From an uncultured Sutterella sp. (GTDB lineage Bacteria > Pseudomonadota > Gammaproteobacteria > Burkholderiales > Burkholderiaceae_F), in assembly GCA_905206345.1 (NCBI GenBank), contig CAJLGW010000040.1, forward strand, positions 1 through 17,131: a stretch of DNA of 17,131 nt, read 5' to 3'. Shown piece after piece: positions 7,108-13,138 of this stretch. Made by a program: the position numbers and the translations under genes. The notes beneath the pieces are model-generated. The model was not told the origin of the DNA and searched no databases. It saw only the letters and a list, made by a program, of their open reading frames with translations. Positions within the stretch are counted from its first letter, which is position 1; each line of letters opens with the position of its first letter.

Positions 7108-8517
7108 ATGTGGGATTTATTGCTAAAGGGCGCTCGTGTTGTCGACCCCCTCAACCATATTGACGGCATTCGCGACGTGGCGATCGAAAATGGTGTGATC
7201 GCTGAAGTGGGCGTGGATTTGCCTGGCGGCCAAGCCAAGGTTGTCGAAGACTACACGGGTTACGTTCTTCAACCGGGGATTATTGATAGCCACGTTCACT
7301 TAGGTGAAATGTGGGGTTCTCCCTATGGCTTTAAGATGCTTGCCATGGCCGGTGTCACGACGTGCTTAGACATGGCCGGTCCCTTGGACAACGTTTTAAA
7401 GAATATCCCGACGTATGGTAGCGGTATCAATGCTGCTATTTTGCAATACGCTTCGCCCCCGTTTACCTTTAAGACCAATGAGCCCACCAAGGCCGAAATG
7501 GATGCCTTGATTGACGAATCCATGAAGGGTGGCGCATTGGGCGTGAAACTTTTGGGCGGTCACTATCCGTTAAAGCCCCAAGTGTCTTCTCTTTTGATTA
7601 AGACTGCACTTGAACACGGTGCTTACATTGCTTGGCACGCCGGTACCAGCGAACACGGCTCCAACATCGAAGGTATGCGTGAAGCCGTTGAAATGAGTAA
7701 GGGCAACTTCTTGCACTTGGCTCACATCAATGCTTACTGCCGTGGTGCCATTCGCTCTGAAGTGGAAGAAACGCAAGAAGCCATTGATTTGTTGTTGGCT
7801 AACGACCACATTCACTGCGAAAGCTACATTTCTCCGCGCAACGGTACGCGCTTGACCTGCTTTGAAAGCGGTGAAGTGCAATCCAAGGTGACGGGCAATT
7901 GCTTGAAGCGCTTTGGCTTTACGGCTGATAAGGAAGGCATTGAAGGTGCCTTTAAGGCCAAGAAGGTTTGGGCCGTGTATGACGCAGGTGGCTACTCTGA
8001 CTTGATGACGGGCGAAGAAGGTTTGGCCCTTTGGAAGAGCTGCAACACGGACGTGGGCGGGTCCTTTAACGTCAATCCTCCGTTGCCGCGCATTATGTTG
8101 GCTCAAGCGAAGCGCCCGGACGGCAGCTTCGTTGTTGACGGTATTTCTACCGACGGCGGTTGCATCCCGCGTAACGTGATTTTGGAACAAGGCTTATCTT
8201 TGGTTCGTTTGGACGTTTTGACGATGTCTGAATTCGTGGCCAAGACGAGTTTGAATCCGGCACGCATGTTGCGTTTGGACAACAAGGGTCATTTGAGTGT
8301 TGGGGCCGATGCCGATATCACGATCTTTGACTTGAATGCTCAAAAGGCTGTCGCTAGCTTTGTTAACGGCAAGACCATTTTGAAGGATGGCCATGTCCAC
8401 GGTACCAACGGTACGGTGATTTGTACGGCTCAAGGGGCTGAAGCCGTTCGTGCGATGGGTATTAATGCATTGGTCGTGGATCCGGGCAAGCCTGTTGCTG
8501 AACGCATGAAGTTCTAA
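7108..8517 (+). CDS. Cyclic amidohydrolase (dihydroorotase/dihydropyrimidinase-like metal hydrolase)
   Basis: This 469-aa TIM-barrel hydrolase has the complete ligand set of a binuclear metal centre. His62 and His64 lie in DSHVHLG, a probable carbamylated Lys147 in GALGVKLLGG, His177 in IAWHAGT, His206 in LHLAHIN, and Asp349 in ISTDGG. The N- and C-terminal segments (KGARVVDPLNHIDG and GADADITIFDL) make the usual small beta-sandwich. Such enzymes open cyclic amides (hydantoins, dihydropyrimidines, allantoin, dihydroorotate) or remove acyl groups, and the exact substrate cannot be read here. AAGGAG 8 bases before the ATG is a strong ribosome binding site. It stands alone, divergent from fhs, with the tRNA unit downstream. 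The recurring pairing of one-carbon and cyclic-amide metabolism in purine breakdown is a possible but unproven reason for the neighbourhood. Confidence 0.85.
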   Translation: MWDLLLKGARVVDPLNHIDGIRDVAIENGVIAEVGVDLPGGQAKVVEDYTGYVLQPGIIDSHVHLGEMWGSPYGFKMLAMAGVTTCLDMAGPLDNVLKNIPTYGSGINAAILQYASPPFTFKTNEPTKAEMDALIDESMKGGALGVKLLGGHYPLKPQVSSLLIKTALEHGAYIAWHAGTSEHGSNIEGMREAVEMSKGNFLHLAHINAYCRGAIRSEVEETQEAIDLLLANDHIHCESYISPRNGTRLTCFESGEVQSKVTGNCLKRFGFTADKEGIEGAFKAKKVWAVYDAGGYSDLMTGEEGLALWKSCNTDVGGSFNVNPPLPRIMLAQAKRPDGSFVVDGISTDGGCIPRNVILEQGLSLVRLDVLTMSEFVAKTSLNPARMLRLDNKGHLSVGADADITIFDLNAQKAVASFVNGKTILKDGHVHGTNGTVICTAQGAEAVRAMGINALVVDPGKPVAERMKF

Positions 8518-8579
8518 TTCATTGATAGACAAGGGGAAAACGAAATCGTTGGGGATTTTTCAAAAAAATGCAGAAAAAC

Positions 8580-8608
8580 TTGCAAAAGCGAGAAATTCCC
8601 TATACAAT
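8580..8608 (+). promoter_or_regulatory. Promoter of the tRNA unit
   Basis: A -35-like TTGCAA (8580-8585) and a -10-like TACAAT (8603-8608) are spaced by 17 bp, just upstream of the first tRNA. This is a near-consensus sigma-70 arrangement. Confidence 0.65.
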
Positions 8609-8622
8609 TCGTTTTCTCTTTC

Positions 8623-8698
8623 GGGGGTATAGCTCAGTTGGTAGAGCACTTGCATGGCATGCAAGGGGTCAGCGGTTCGAATCCGCTTACCTCCACCA
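8623..8698 (+). tRNA. tRNA-Ala (GGC)
   Basis: This is a 76-nt cloverleaf with encoded CCA. The acceptor GGGGGTA pairs with TACCTCC (one G-T). The D arm is GCTCAGTTGGTAGAGC. The anticodon stem CTTGC/GCAAG encloses ATGGCAT, giving anticodon GGC (8656-8658). The T loop is TTCGAAT. It is cotranscribed with the next tRNA, 19 bp away. Confidence 0.97.
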
Positions 8699-8717
8699 CC
8701 AAAAGAGATTGTCATAG

Positions 8718-8793
8718 GTCCCCATCGTCTAGAGGCCTAGGACACGACCCTTTCACGGTCGGTACCGGGGTTCGAATCCCCGTGGGGACGCCA
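8718..8793 (+). tRNA. tRNA-Glu (TTC)
   Basis: This is a 76-nt cloverleaf with encoded CCA. The acceptor GTCCCCA pairs with TGGGGAC. The anticodon stem CGACC/GGTCG encloses CTTTCAC, giving anticodon TTC (8752-8754). The T arm CGGGG-TTCGAAT-CCCCG is perfect. It is the second gene of the tRNA unit. Confidence 0.97.
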
Positions 8794-8801
8794 TCACTTA
8801 G

Positions 8802-8825
8802 AAGCAGCCGTACGGTTGCTTTTTT
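8802..8825 (+). terminator. Intrinsic terminator of the tRNA unit
   Basis: AAGCAGCC (8802-8809) pairs with GGTTGCTT (8814-8821, one G-T pair) around a GTAC loop and runs into six Ts (8820-8825). It lies 9 bases after the tRNA-Glu CCA. Confidence 0.85.
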
Positions 8826-8868
8826 GTTATCTGCTGCTTGGAATGGGGCTTTAAGCGGTCGCTACAAA

Positions 8869-8899
8869 AGGAAAAAGAGGAGCCTAAACCCCTCTTTCC
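8869..8899 (-). terminator. Intrinsic terminator downstream of the glnQ-like remnant
   Basis: AAAGAGG (8874-8880) and CCTCTTT (8891-8897) are exact inverted repeats. Read leftward, the stem leads into TTTTTCC. It is placed 25 bases past the stop of the leftward ABC-ATPase remnant, so it is presumably that operon's original terminator. Confidence 0.65.
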
Positions 8900-8921
8900 C
8901 ATCGTTAATTTCCCAATCGAT

Positions 8922-9070
8922 TTACAACACGCGTTTTAAGAAAGCCTTAGTGCGTTCTTCCTTGGGCTTCACCAAAACTTCATCGGGCGAACCTTCTTCA
9001 ACGATGACGCCGCCGTCCATGAAGATGACGCGGTCGGCGACTTCTTTTGCGAACGTGATTTCATGCCCGT
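8922..9070 (-). pseudogene. C-terminal remnant of a GlnQ-type amino-acid ABC transporter ATPase
   Basis: About 48 residues at the leftward end are unmistakable for a polar amino-acid ABC ATPase. They begin at the H-loop His-Glu (GHEITFAKEVADRVIFMDGG), continue through VIVEEGSPDEVLV, and end with KEERTKAFLKRVL. An intact protein is about 240 aa, so roughly 190 residues with Walker A, Q-loop, signature and Walker B are missing. Similarity stops at about 9068-9075. The reading frame stays open upstream to 9314, but that stretch does not resemble an ABC ATPase. The 3' end with its own terminator was therefore left behind when other DNA arrived or the 5' part was deleted. The transporter's other subunits are not in the window. 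Confidence 0.8.
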
Positions 9071-9486
9071 CTTGGGTTTTGTGGCTGGCTGCACAGATGC
9101 TTAGATTTGCTGTGTGTATAGGGTTTCTGACAAGGCCGTCGAATACGGGTTGGGTCAAGATCGGATGCATCGACGCCATCGGTCGGTAAGGCAGCAGACC
9201 GAGCACGTTGCTTAGCGTCATCACAACAATTGATTTGTCAGACCTTCGAGACTCAAGGTGAGTGATGCCATCGAGAGCTTTCAAGCTTTCGATGTTGGTT
9301 TTGCCCTTTTCCATACGAAGTCATACAGACGATGGAGCAGTTCAGACCTGAGTTTAGAGAAATTCGCCAGAACCCCCGCTAATTCATTAACGGGATGAAT
9401 GGCGCAAAGTCGAAAGACTTTGTTAATAGCGTACAAATATAAATCTAAAATTGATCTATTTGTGTATAATTAAAATAGCTAACAGA
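9071..9486. other. Unrecognised DNA between the glnQ-like remnant and tnpB copy 1
   Basis: About 415 bp without a gene I can name. The leftward frame is open from 9314 into the remnant, but its peptide (for example SIVVMTLSNVLGLLPYRP) is not recognised. Rightward frames contain stops. A perfect hairpin lies at 9405-9422. The last 80 bases are very AT-rich, with an ACAAATA/TATTTGT inverted repeat and a TATAAT at 9465-9470. It may be eroded mobile-element sequence plus the left end of the tnpB element. Confidence 0.4.
9405..9422 (+). repeat. Hairpin, possible left-end stem-loop of tnpB copy 1
   Basis: CAAAGTC (9405-9411) and GACTTTG (9416-9422) flank a GAAA tetraloop. The hairpin is 88-105 bases upstream of tnpB, where IS200/IS605 elements carry the subterminal palindrome of the left end. 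The matching position for copy 2 lies beyond the window, so this cannot be confirmed by comparison. Confidence 0.3.
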
Positions 9487-9509
9487 TTTAATGCGTAAGA
9501 TTTTCTACA

Positions 9510-10715
9510 ATTCTTTGTTCGACGAAAGTACGAATTTATCCAACCTCATCCCAGGCCGATTACCTCTGCGGATTGTTTGGGGCTGTTCGTTTTTGCTACA
9601 ACAAGGCTCTTCACATTAAAAAGCATTTCTACCATACTCACGGTGTCAATCTTTCTCCTGTACGTGATATTAAGCCTCTTTTATCGAAGGCAAAGAAATC
9701 TCGAAAGTATGCTTGGTTAAAGAACTATGATGCCATTGCTTTACAAGAATCAATTCGTCATTTGGATAAGGCTTTTGTTGGGTTCTTTAAACACGGTCGA
9801 GGTTTCCCTAAATTCAAAAGTCGTCGCGGTACACAAAAGAGTTATCACTGCACTGCTGTGTCTTGTGGGGACAATTGGATCAAAATTCCCAAGCTCTCCA
9901 AAATCAAAGCCAAAGTCCACCGACCGATCACCGGTAAAGTTAAAAGCATTACTTTATCACTGGAGCCGAGTGGCAAATACTATGCCTCCATTCTTTACGA
10001 TGACGGAAGATGTGAACCTCCATTGATAACTTCCATTATGGCTGAGGGTGTCATTGGACTGGATATGGGATTGAAAACCTTCTTGACCGACTCCAGGGGT
10101 GAAGTGGTTGAGAGCCCTCGTTATTTAAAACAAGCTCAAGCTAATCTGCGCAGAAAGCAAAAGAAACTATCCCGAAAAGTAGTAGGAAGTGCGAATTGGG
10201 CGAAAGCTCGTCAGTTGGTAGCAAAAGCTCATGAGCGTGTTCGCTGTCAACGAATGGATTTTTTACACAAGGTCTCTCGACGTGTAGCTGACGAAAACCA
10301 AGCGGTTGCTATTGAGAGTTTATCAACGAAGAACATGATGAGAAATCACCATCTAGCCAAGAGCATTGCCGATGTGGCTTGGGGTGGATTTTTCACCTTG
10401 CTTGCTTACAAGTTAAAACGTCAAGGGAAACGATTAATTGAAATGGATCGTTTTTACCCATCGTCAAAGACTTGTAGTGCCTGTGGGTACAAAATGGATG
10501 ATTTACCACTATCGATCCGAGCGTGGACTTGTCCGGTTTGTGGAGCCGCGCATGATCGAGATCATAACGCGGCAATCAATATCCAAAAGCAAGGACTTTT
10601 GAAATTAAAGGCGGAAGGGCTATCCGTCTCTGCTTGTGGAGGCTGTGTCAGTCATTGTGAAAACAATGCAACGGCCAATGAAACAAGAAGCCCCTACCTT
10701 CAGGTAGGGGAGTAG
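9510..10715 (+). CDS. tnpB: TnpB RNA-guided nuclease, copy 1, start codon lost
   Basis: This frame encodes a 401-codon TnpB (RuvC-like nuclease guided by omega RNA), matching copy 2. All catalytic features are present: Asp in GLDMGLKT (185), Glu in AIESLSTKN (269) and Asp in HDRDHNAA (351). The zinc ribbon is CSAC/CPVC (322, 325, 341, 344). The initiator ATG of copy 2 is ATT here (9510-9512), and residue 7 is Val instead of Ile. A stop in frame at 9489-9491 rules out an upstream start. The first conventional start is a TTG at 9573 with no Shine-Dalgarno, which would drop 21 residues of the N-terminal beta-strand region. Translation is therefore probably weak or absent, although the rest is intact. 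The gene overlaps the element's right end, and its stop TAG lies 3' of the hairpin. Confidence 0.8.
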   Translation: MLCSTKVRIYPTSSQADYLCGLFGAVRFCYNKALHIKKHFYHTHGVNLSPVRDIKPLLSKAKKSRKYAWLKNYDAIALQESIRHLDKAFVGFFKHGRGFPKFKSRRGTQKSYHCTAVSCGDNWIKIPKLSKIKAKVHRPITGKVKSITLSLEPSGKYYASILYDDGRCEPPLITSIMAEGVIGLDMGLKTFLTDSRGEVVESPRYLKQAQANLRRKQKKLSRKVVGSANWAKARQLVAKAHERVRCQRMDFLHKVSRRVADENQAVAIESLSTKNMMRNHHLAKSIADVAWGGFFTLLAYKLKRQGKRLIEMDRFYPSSKTCSACGYKMDDLPLSIRAWTCPVCGAAHDRDHNAAINIQKQGLLKLKAEGLSVSACGGCVSHCENNATANETRSPYLQVGE

Positions 10716-10737
10716 TCACGAGCCGTTGAATAACAGC
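10600..10737 (+). ncRNA. Predicted omega RNA of tnpB copy 1 with its guide
   Basis: In studied TnpB systems the guide RNA comes from the 3' end of tnpB plus the right end, and reads about 16-20 bases into flanking DNA. Here the scaffold would include the last ~115 bases of tnpB and the hairpin at 10691-10710. The guide would start at 10720 with GAGCCGTTGAATAACAGC. The 5' boundary is arbitrary. The scaffold is identical to copy 2 and only the guide differs. Confidence 0.5.
10691..10710 (+). repeat. Right-end hairpin of tnpB copy 1
   Basis: CCCCTACC and GGTAGGGG pair perfectly around TTCA. The hairpin lies inside the final codons of tnpB, 6 bases before the presumed cleavage sequence TCAC (10716-10719). 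The same hairpin occurs in copy 2 at 15861-15880. Confidence 0.85.
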
Positions 10738-10877
10738 AGTGGGCTAACTCAAAAGCATTCGCTTTCGGCGTTTAAGAGGTTGCAGGATTCAGATGTATGA
10801 CTGTGGCTAGATCAATGCCTCACGCAGAGAAATGTTCGAAAGGCCGACAAGTGACTTCAAGAGTATATGATTAATAT

Positions 10878-10918
10878 AAGGGATATCCCTTGAGTATAGG
10901 GATAACCCCTATTTTTAT
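10878..10918 (+). promoter_or_regulatory. Tandem GGGATA palindromes over the presumed promoter of the TonB receptor gene
   Basis: A perfect 14-nt palindrome AAGGGATATCCCTT (10878-10891) is followed by ATAGGG-ATAAC-CCCTAT (10896-10912), with the GGGATA cores 19 bp apart. A possible -35 TTGAGT (10890-10895) and -10 TTTTAT (10913-10918) are spaced 17 bp, so the second palindrome fills the spacer. This would suit a repressor binding two sites. Alternatively, the second stem plus the following T-rich stretch could act as a terminator for transcripts coming from tnpB. Confidence 0.4.
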
Positions 10919-10932
10919 TTGTAATCTTATAG

Positions 10933-10949
10933 ATGAGAATGTTTCTCAT
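10933..10949. promoter_or_regulatory. Fur-like box upstream of the TonB receptor gene
   Basis: ATGAGAA-TGT-TTCTCAT is a perfect inverted repeat and fits the Fur 7-1-7 form TGAxAAT-n-xTTxTCA. It lies 26 bases before the preferred start codon. Such a site fits iron repression of an outer-membrane iron or heme receptor. Confidence 0.6.
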
Positions 10950-10974
10950 TCTTATTACTAAGGATGCAAATCAA

Positions 10975-13041
10975 ATGTTTTTCCTACATCTCACACCTCA
11001 TTCAAGTAAAGTTTTACCTATTGCGGCAGCCGTTGCTAGCGCATTCCTTCCATCTTTTTCCGCTGCTCAAGAAGCCGCAAAATCGTTTGTGATCAGCGAT
11101 CCAATAGTGGTGACGGCGACCCGAACAGAGAAATCGCTTTCCGAAACATCATCCTCTTTGACTGCCGTAACCGACAAAGAAATTGAATTGCGTGGTTACC
11201 AGTCTATTTCTTCAGCGCTTTTGGACATTCCTAATGTCACGATTGCATCTCCGGAAAACCCGCTTTTTTCTCGAGTGAGCATTCGCGGGTCGGATGAAAA
11301 TCAAATTACCTACGTGATTGACGGGGTGCGCCAAGACAATTACACACTCTCTGGCAATCGCCCGACAGGCATTTTTATCGATCCTGAGCTTGTCAAGCAA
11401 ATCGAAGTCAAGCACGGCGGTGGCAGTGTTCTGTACGGCAATGGTGGCATCGGCGGCACTCTTGCAGTCACCACCAAACTGGCGGCAGACTTCTTAGAAA
11501 GCGGTGAAACCTTCGGTACCAAGGTAAAAACTGGTTACTCGACTACCAACGAAGAATGGATGAGCAGCGCTTACGCATTTGGTCGCTGGAACGCGTTAGA
11601 CGTGCTGTTAGCCGTGACACGCCGCAATTCTGGTGATGAAAAGATTTCCGATGGCAAGCGGGGCAACAACAGTACCGACACCAAGTACACATCATTGCTG
11701 TTGAAGACCTCGCTTTGGGCAAGCGACGATGCGCTTTTCTCTCTTGCATACAACTACGACGATTACGATTCAAGTTGGCTCCACGAGGCTACGGATCCAG
11801 TCGCTTACGCCTACGAGCAACATCGCATAACGGCGTCAGCTGAATATACAAGCGGTGAGTTGTTGGATTTAAGGGCAAATGTTCAGTACACCAAACAAAA
11901 TTTCTCGATGGACCAGATACTGGGTAATCTAGGAGGCATGGGGCAGGGGAACAACGACTCACTCGATGCGTGGGCTGCTAATGTACAAAACACAAGCAGA
12001 TTTGGTTTCTTAGGGTCGCATACCCTAACTTATGGTGCTGACATTTCCCGCACGGAACAAGACGCGCTCACATATAACCCGTTCAATCCGATACCGTTTC
12101 CTGACGCTAGTCGCCCAGACTCAAACTCGTTGGACTGGGGCGTTTTCCTACAAGACGAAATTGCCATCAATGACCATGTCTCGGTCATTCCAACATTGCG
12201 TTATTCCTATTTCAAGCGTGAATCATCGAATCCCGATTACAAAGATTTTTCCGACAGCAAAGTGACGCCGGGCATCACAGTGTCCGTGACGCCAACGAAA
12301 GGGCTTTCTTTCTGGGCATCGGCCAATGAAGGTTTCCGAGCTCCGGTCCTGGACGAACTCTATTATTCGGTAGATAGGGGCTTGCCCTGGTTGCCGGGAG
12401 GAGTTGTGGATGCCAATCCTGATTTGAAGCCGGAAAAATCCTGGAACTACGAAGTGGGTATGAACGCGCTGTTTGGCGGAGTCATTGCCGACCGTGATCA
12501 GACGAGCATCAAAGCGGCACTTTTTTACGATGATGTAGAAGACTTTATCAATATCAGTCAAAGCACTGATGCCGAAGGTATCGAACATTTCCGGGCGGAA
12601 AACATTGGTCGTGTTGTGCGAAAGGGGGTGGAACTTACGGGAACCTACACCATTGACAATTTCAGGGCAACAGCCAGCTACGGCCTTGTGCATGTGACGG
12701 ACAAGGAAACTGATGAACGTGTAACAGGTATCACACCGCAGTCGGTAAATCTAAAGCTGGACTATACGTTGCCCAAACAATTCTTGAGCACTTGGTATCG
12801 ACTTTCATGGAACGATGCCGCCTCGGGCGACAAGGCTAAAAACACGGCCACTACTCGTGTGAATTACGGCTCTTTCGTGACTCATTCTCTAGGGCTGACG
12901 TGGACGCCTAAGATTCCCAACTTTTGGGACTTTGACGCGGGCATGGCCATTGAAAACATCACAGACGAAAAATATCGTTACGTAAACGGCTCTTGGGGCT
13001 ATGGACGCGGCGTGCGAGTCTGGGTGAGCGGTCGCTTCTGA
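10975..13041 (+). CDS. TonB-dependent outer-membrane receptor, probably for iron, heme or an iron protein
   Basis: This 688-aa receptor imports a ligand across the outer membrane using TonB energy. The start at 10975 is preferred. It is preceded by AAGGA 10 bases upstream and yields a clean signal peptide (hydrophobic 13-31, cleavage after SFSAA). The ATG at 10933 lies inside the Fur-like box. The TonB box region is DPIVVTATRTEKS (42-54). The plug has VSIRGSDENQITYVIDGVRQDN and GGGSVLYGNGGIGGTLAVTTK, and the barrel ends in the usual aromatic (WVSGRF). The motifs GFRAPVLDELY and NPDLKPEKS are typical of the heme/haemoglobin receptor branch. The His that heme receptors usually carry between FRAP and NPxL is absent here, so the ligand may not be heme. 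It is followed after 97 bp by a YddA-type ABC transporter. Operon membership is likely but interrupted by a weak hairpin. Confidence 0.93.
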   Translation: MFFLHLTPHSSKVLPIAAAVASAFLPSFSAAQEAAKSFVISDPIVVTATRTEKSLSETSSSLTAVTDKEIELRGYQSISSALLDIPNVTIASPENPLFSRVSIRGSDENQITYVIDGVRQDNYTLSGNRPTGIFIDPELVKQIEVKHGGGSVLYGNGGIGGTLAVTTKLAADFLESGETFGTKVKTGYSTTNEEWMSSAYAFGRWNALDVLLAVTRRNSGDEKISDGKRGNNSTDTKYTSLLLKTSLWASDDALFSLAYNYDDYDSSWLHEATDPVAYAYEQHRITASAEYTSGELLDLRANVQYTKQNFSMDQILGNLGGMGQGNNDSLDAWAANVQNTSRFGFLGSHTLTYGADISRTEQDALTYNPFNPIPFPDASRPDSNSLDWGVFLQDEIAINDHVSVIPTLRYSYFKRESSNPDYKDFSDSKVTPGITVSVTPTKGLSFWASANEGFRAPVLDELYYSVDRGLPWLPGGVVDANPDLKPEKSWNYEVGMNALFGGVIADRDQTSIKAALFYDDVEDFINISQSTDAEGIEHFRAENIGRVVRKGVELTGTYTIDNFRATASYGLVHVTDKETDERVTGITPQSVNLKLDYTLPKQFLSTWYRLSWNDAASGDKAKNTATTRVNYGSFVTHSLGLTWTPKIPNFWDFDAGMAIENITDEKYRYVNGSWGYGRGVRVWVSGRF

Positions 13042-13050
13042 CAGCGCTTT

Positions 13051-13068
13051 CGACAGTTGTCGTTTTTT
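13051..13068 (+). terminator. Weak hairpin with T-run after the TonB receptor gene
   Basis: CGAC-AGTT-GTCG is followed by six Ts, 10 bases after the receptor stop. The stem is only 4 bp (5 if the loop tightens), so it would be a partial stop that lowers expression of the ABC gene relative to the receptor. Confidence 0.4.
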
Positions 13069-13138
13069 GACTATTCCTCGACATGAGGCGGGTTGCGTGA
13101 GTCTCTGAACAAACGCAATTCGCCTTTGCCATACCCCA

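Larger units (their letters stand above)
9487..10719 (+). mobile_element. IS200/IS605-family (IS1341-type) tnpB element, copy 1
   Basis: This is a tnpB-only element without a tnpA transposase. It is matched in inverted orientation by 15852-17084. Identity between the copies ends sharply at the right after GTCAC (10715-10719). At the left they are alignable from TTTAAT (9487) but diverge further out, so the true left end is uncertain and may include the hairpin at 9405-9422. The right end has an 8-bp perfect hairpin. Movement would need a TnpA supplied elsewhere. Confidence 0.8.

Noticed and set aside
8638..9189. Long open frame on the plus strand over the tRNAs
   Set aside because: It begins inside tRNA-Ala, runs through tRNA-Glu and both terminators, and is antisense to the glnQ-like remnant. 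Its peptide has no recognisable family.
9491..9512. ATG at 9491 as an alternative tnpB copy 1 start
   Set aside because: It is out of frame with tnpB by one base, so it cannot rescue the lost initiator.
10899..10909. Ten-base match to the start of the I-SceI homing-endonuclease site (TAGGGATAAC)
   Set aside because: Only the first half matches. The sequence is better explained as one arm and loop of the second GGGATA palindrome.
10933..10974. Earlier ATG start for the TonB receptor
   Set aside because: This ATG lies within the Fur-like palindrome. Using it adds 14 residues before a normal signal peptide, and it has no Shine-Dalgarno, unlike the ATG at 10975.
13042..13138. Possible cobalamin riboswitch before the YddA-type transporter
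   Set aside because: The gap is only 97 bp and no B12-box-like conserved core is present.
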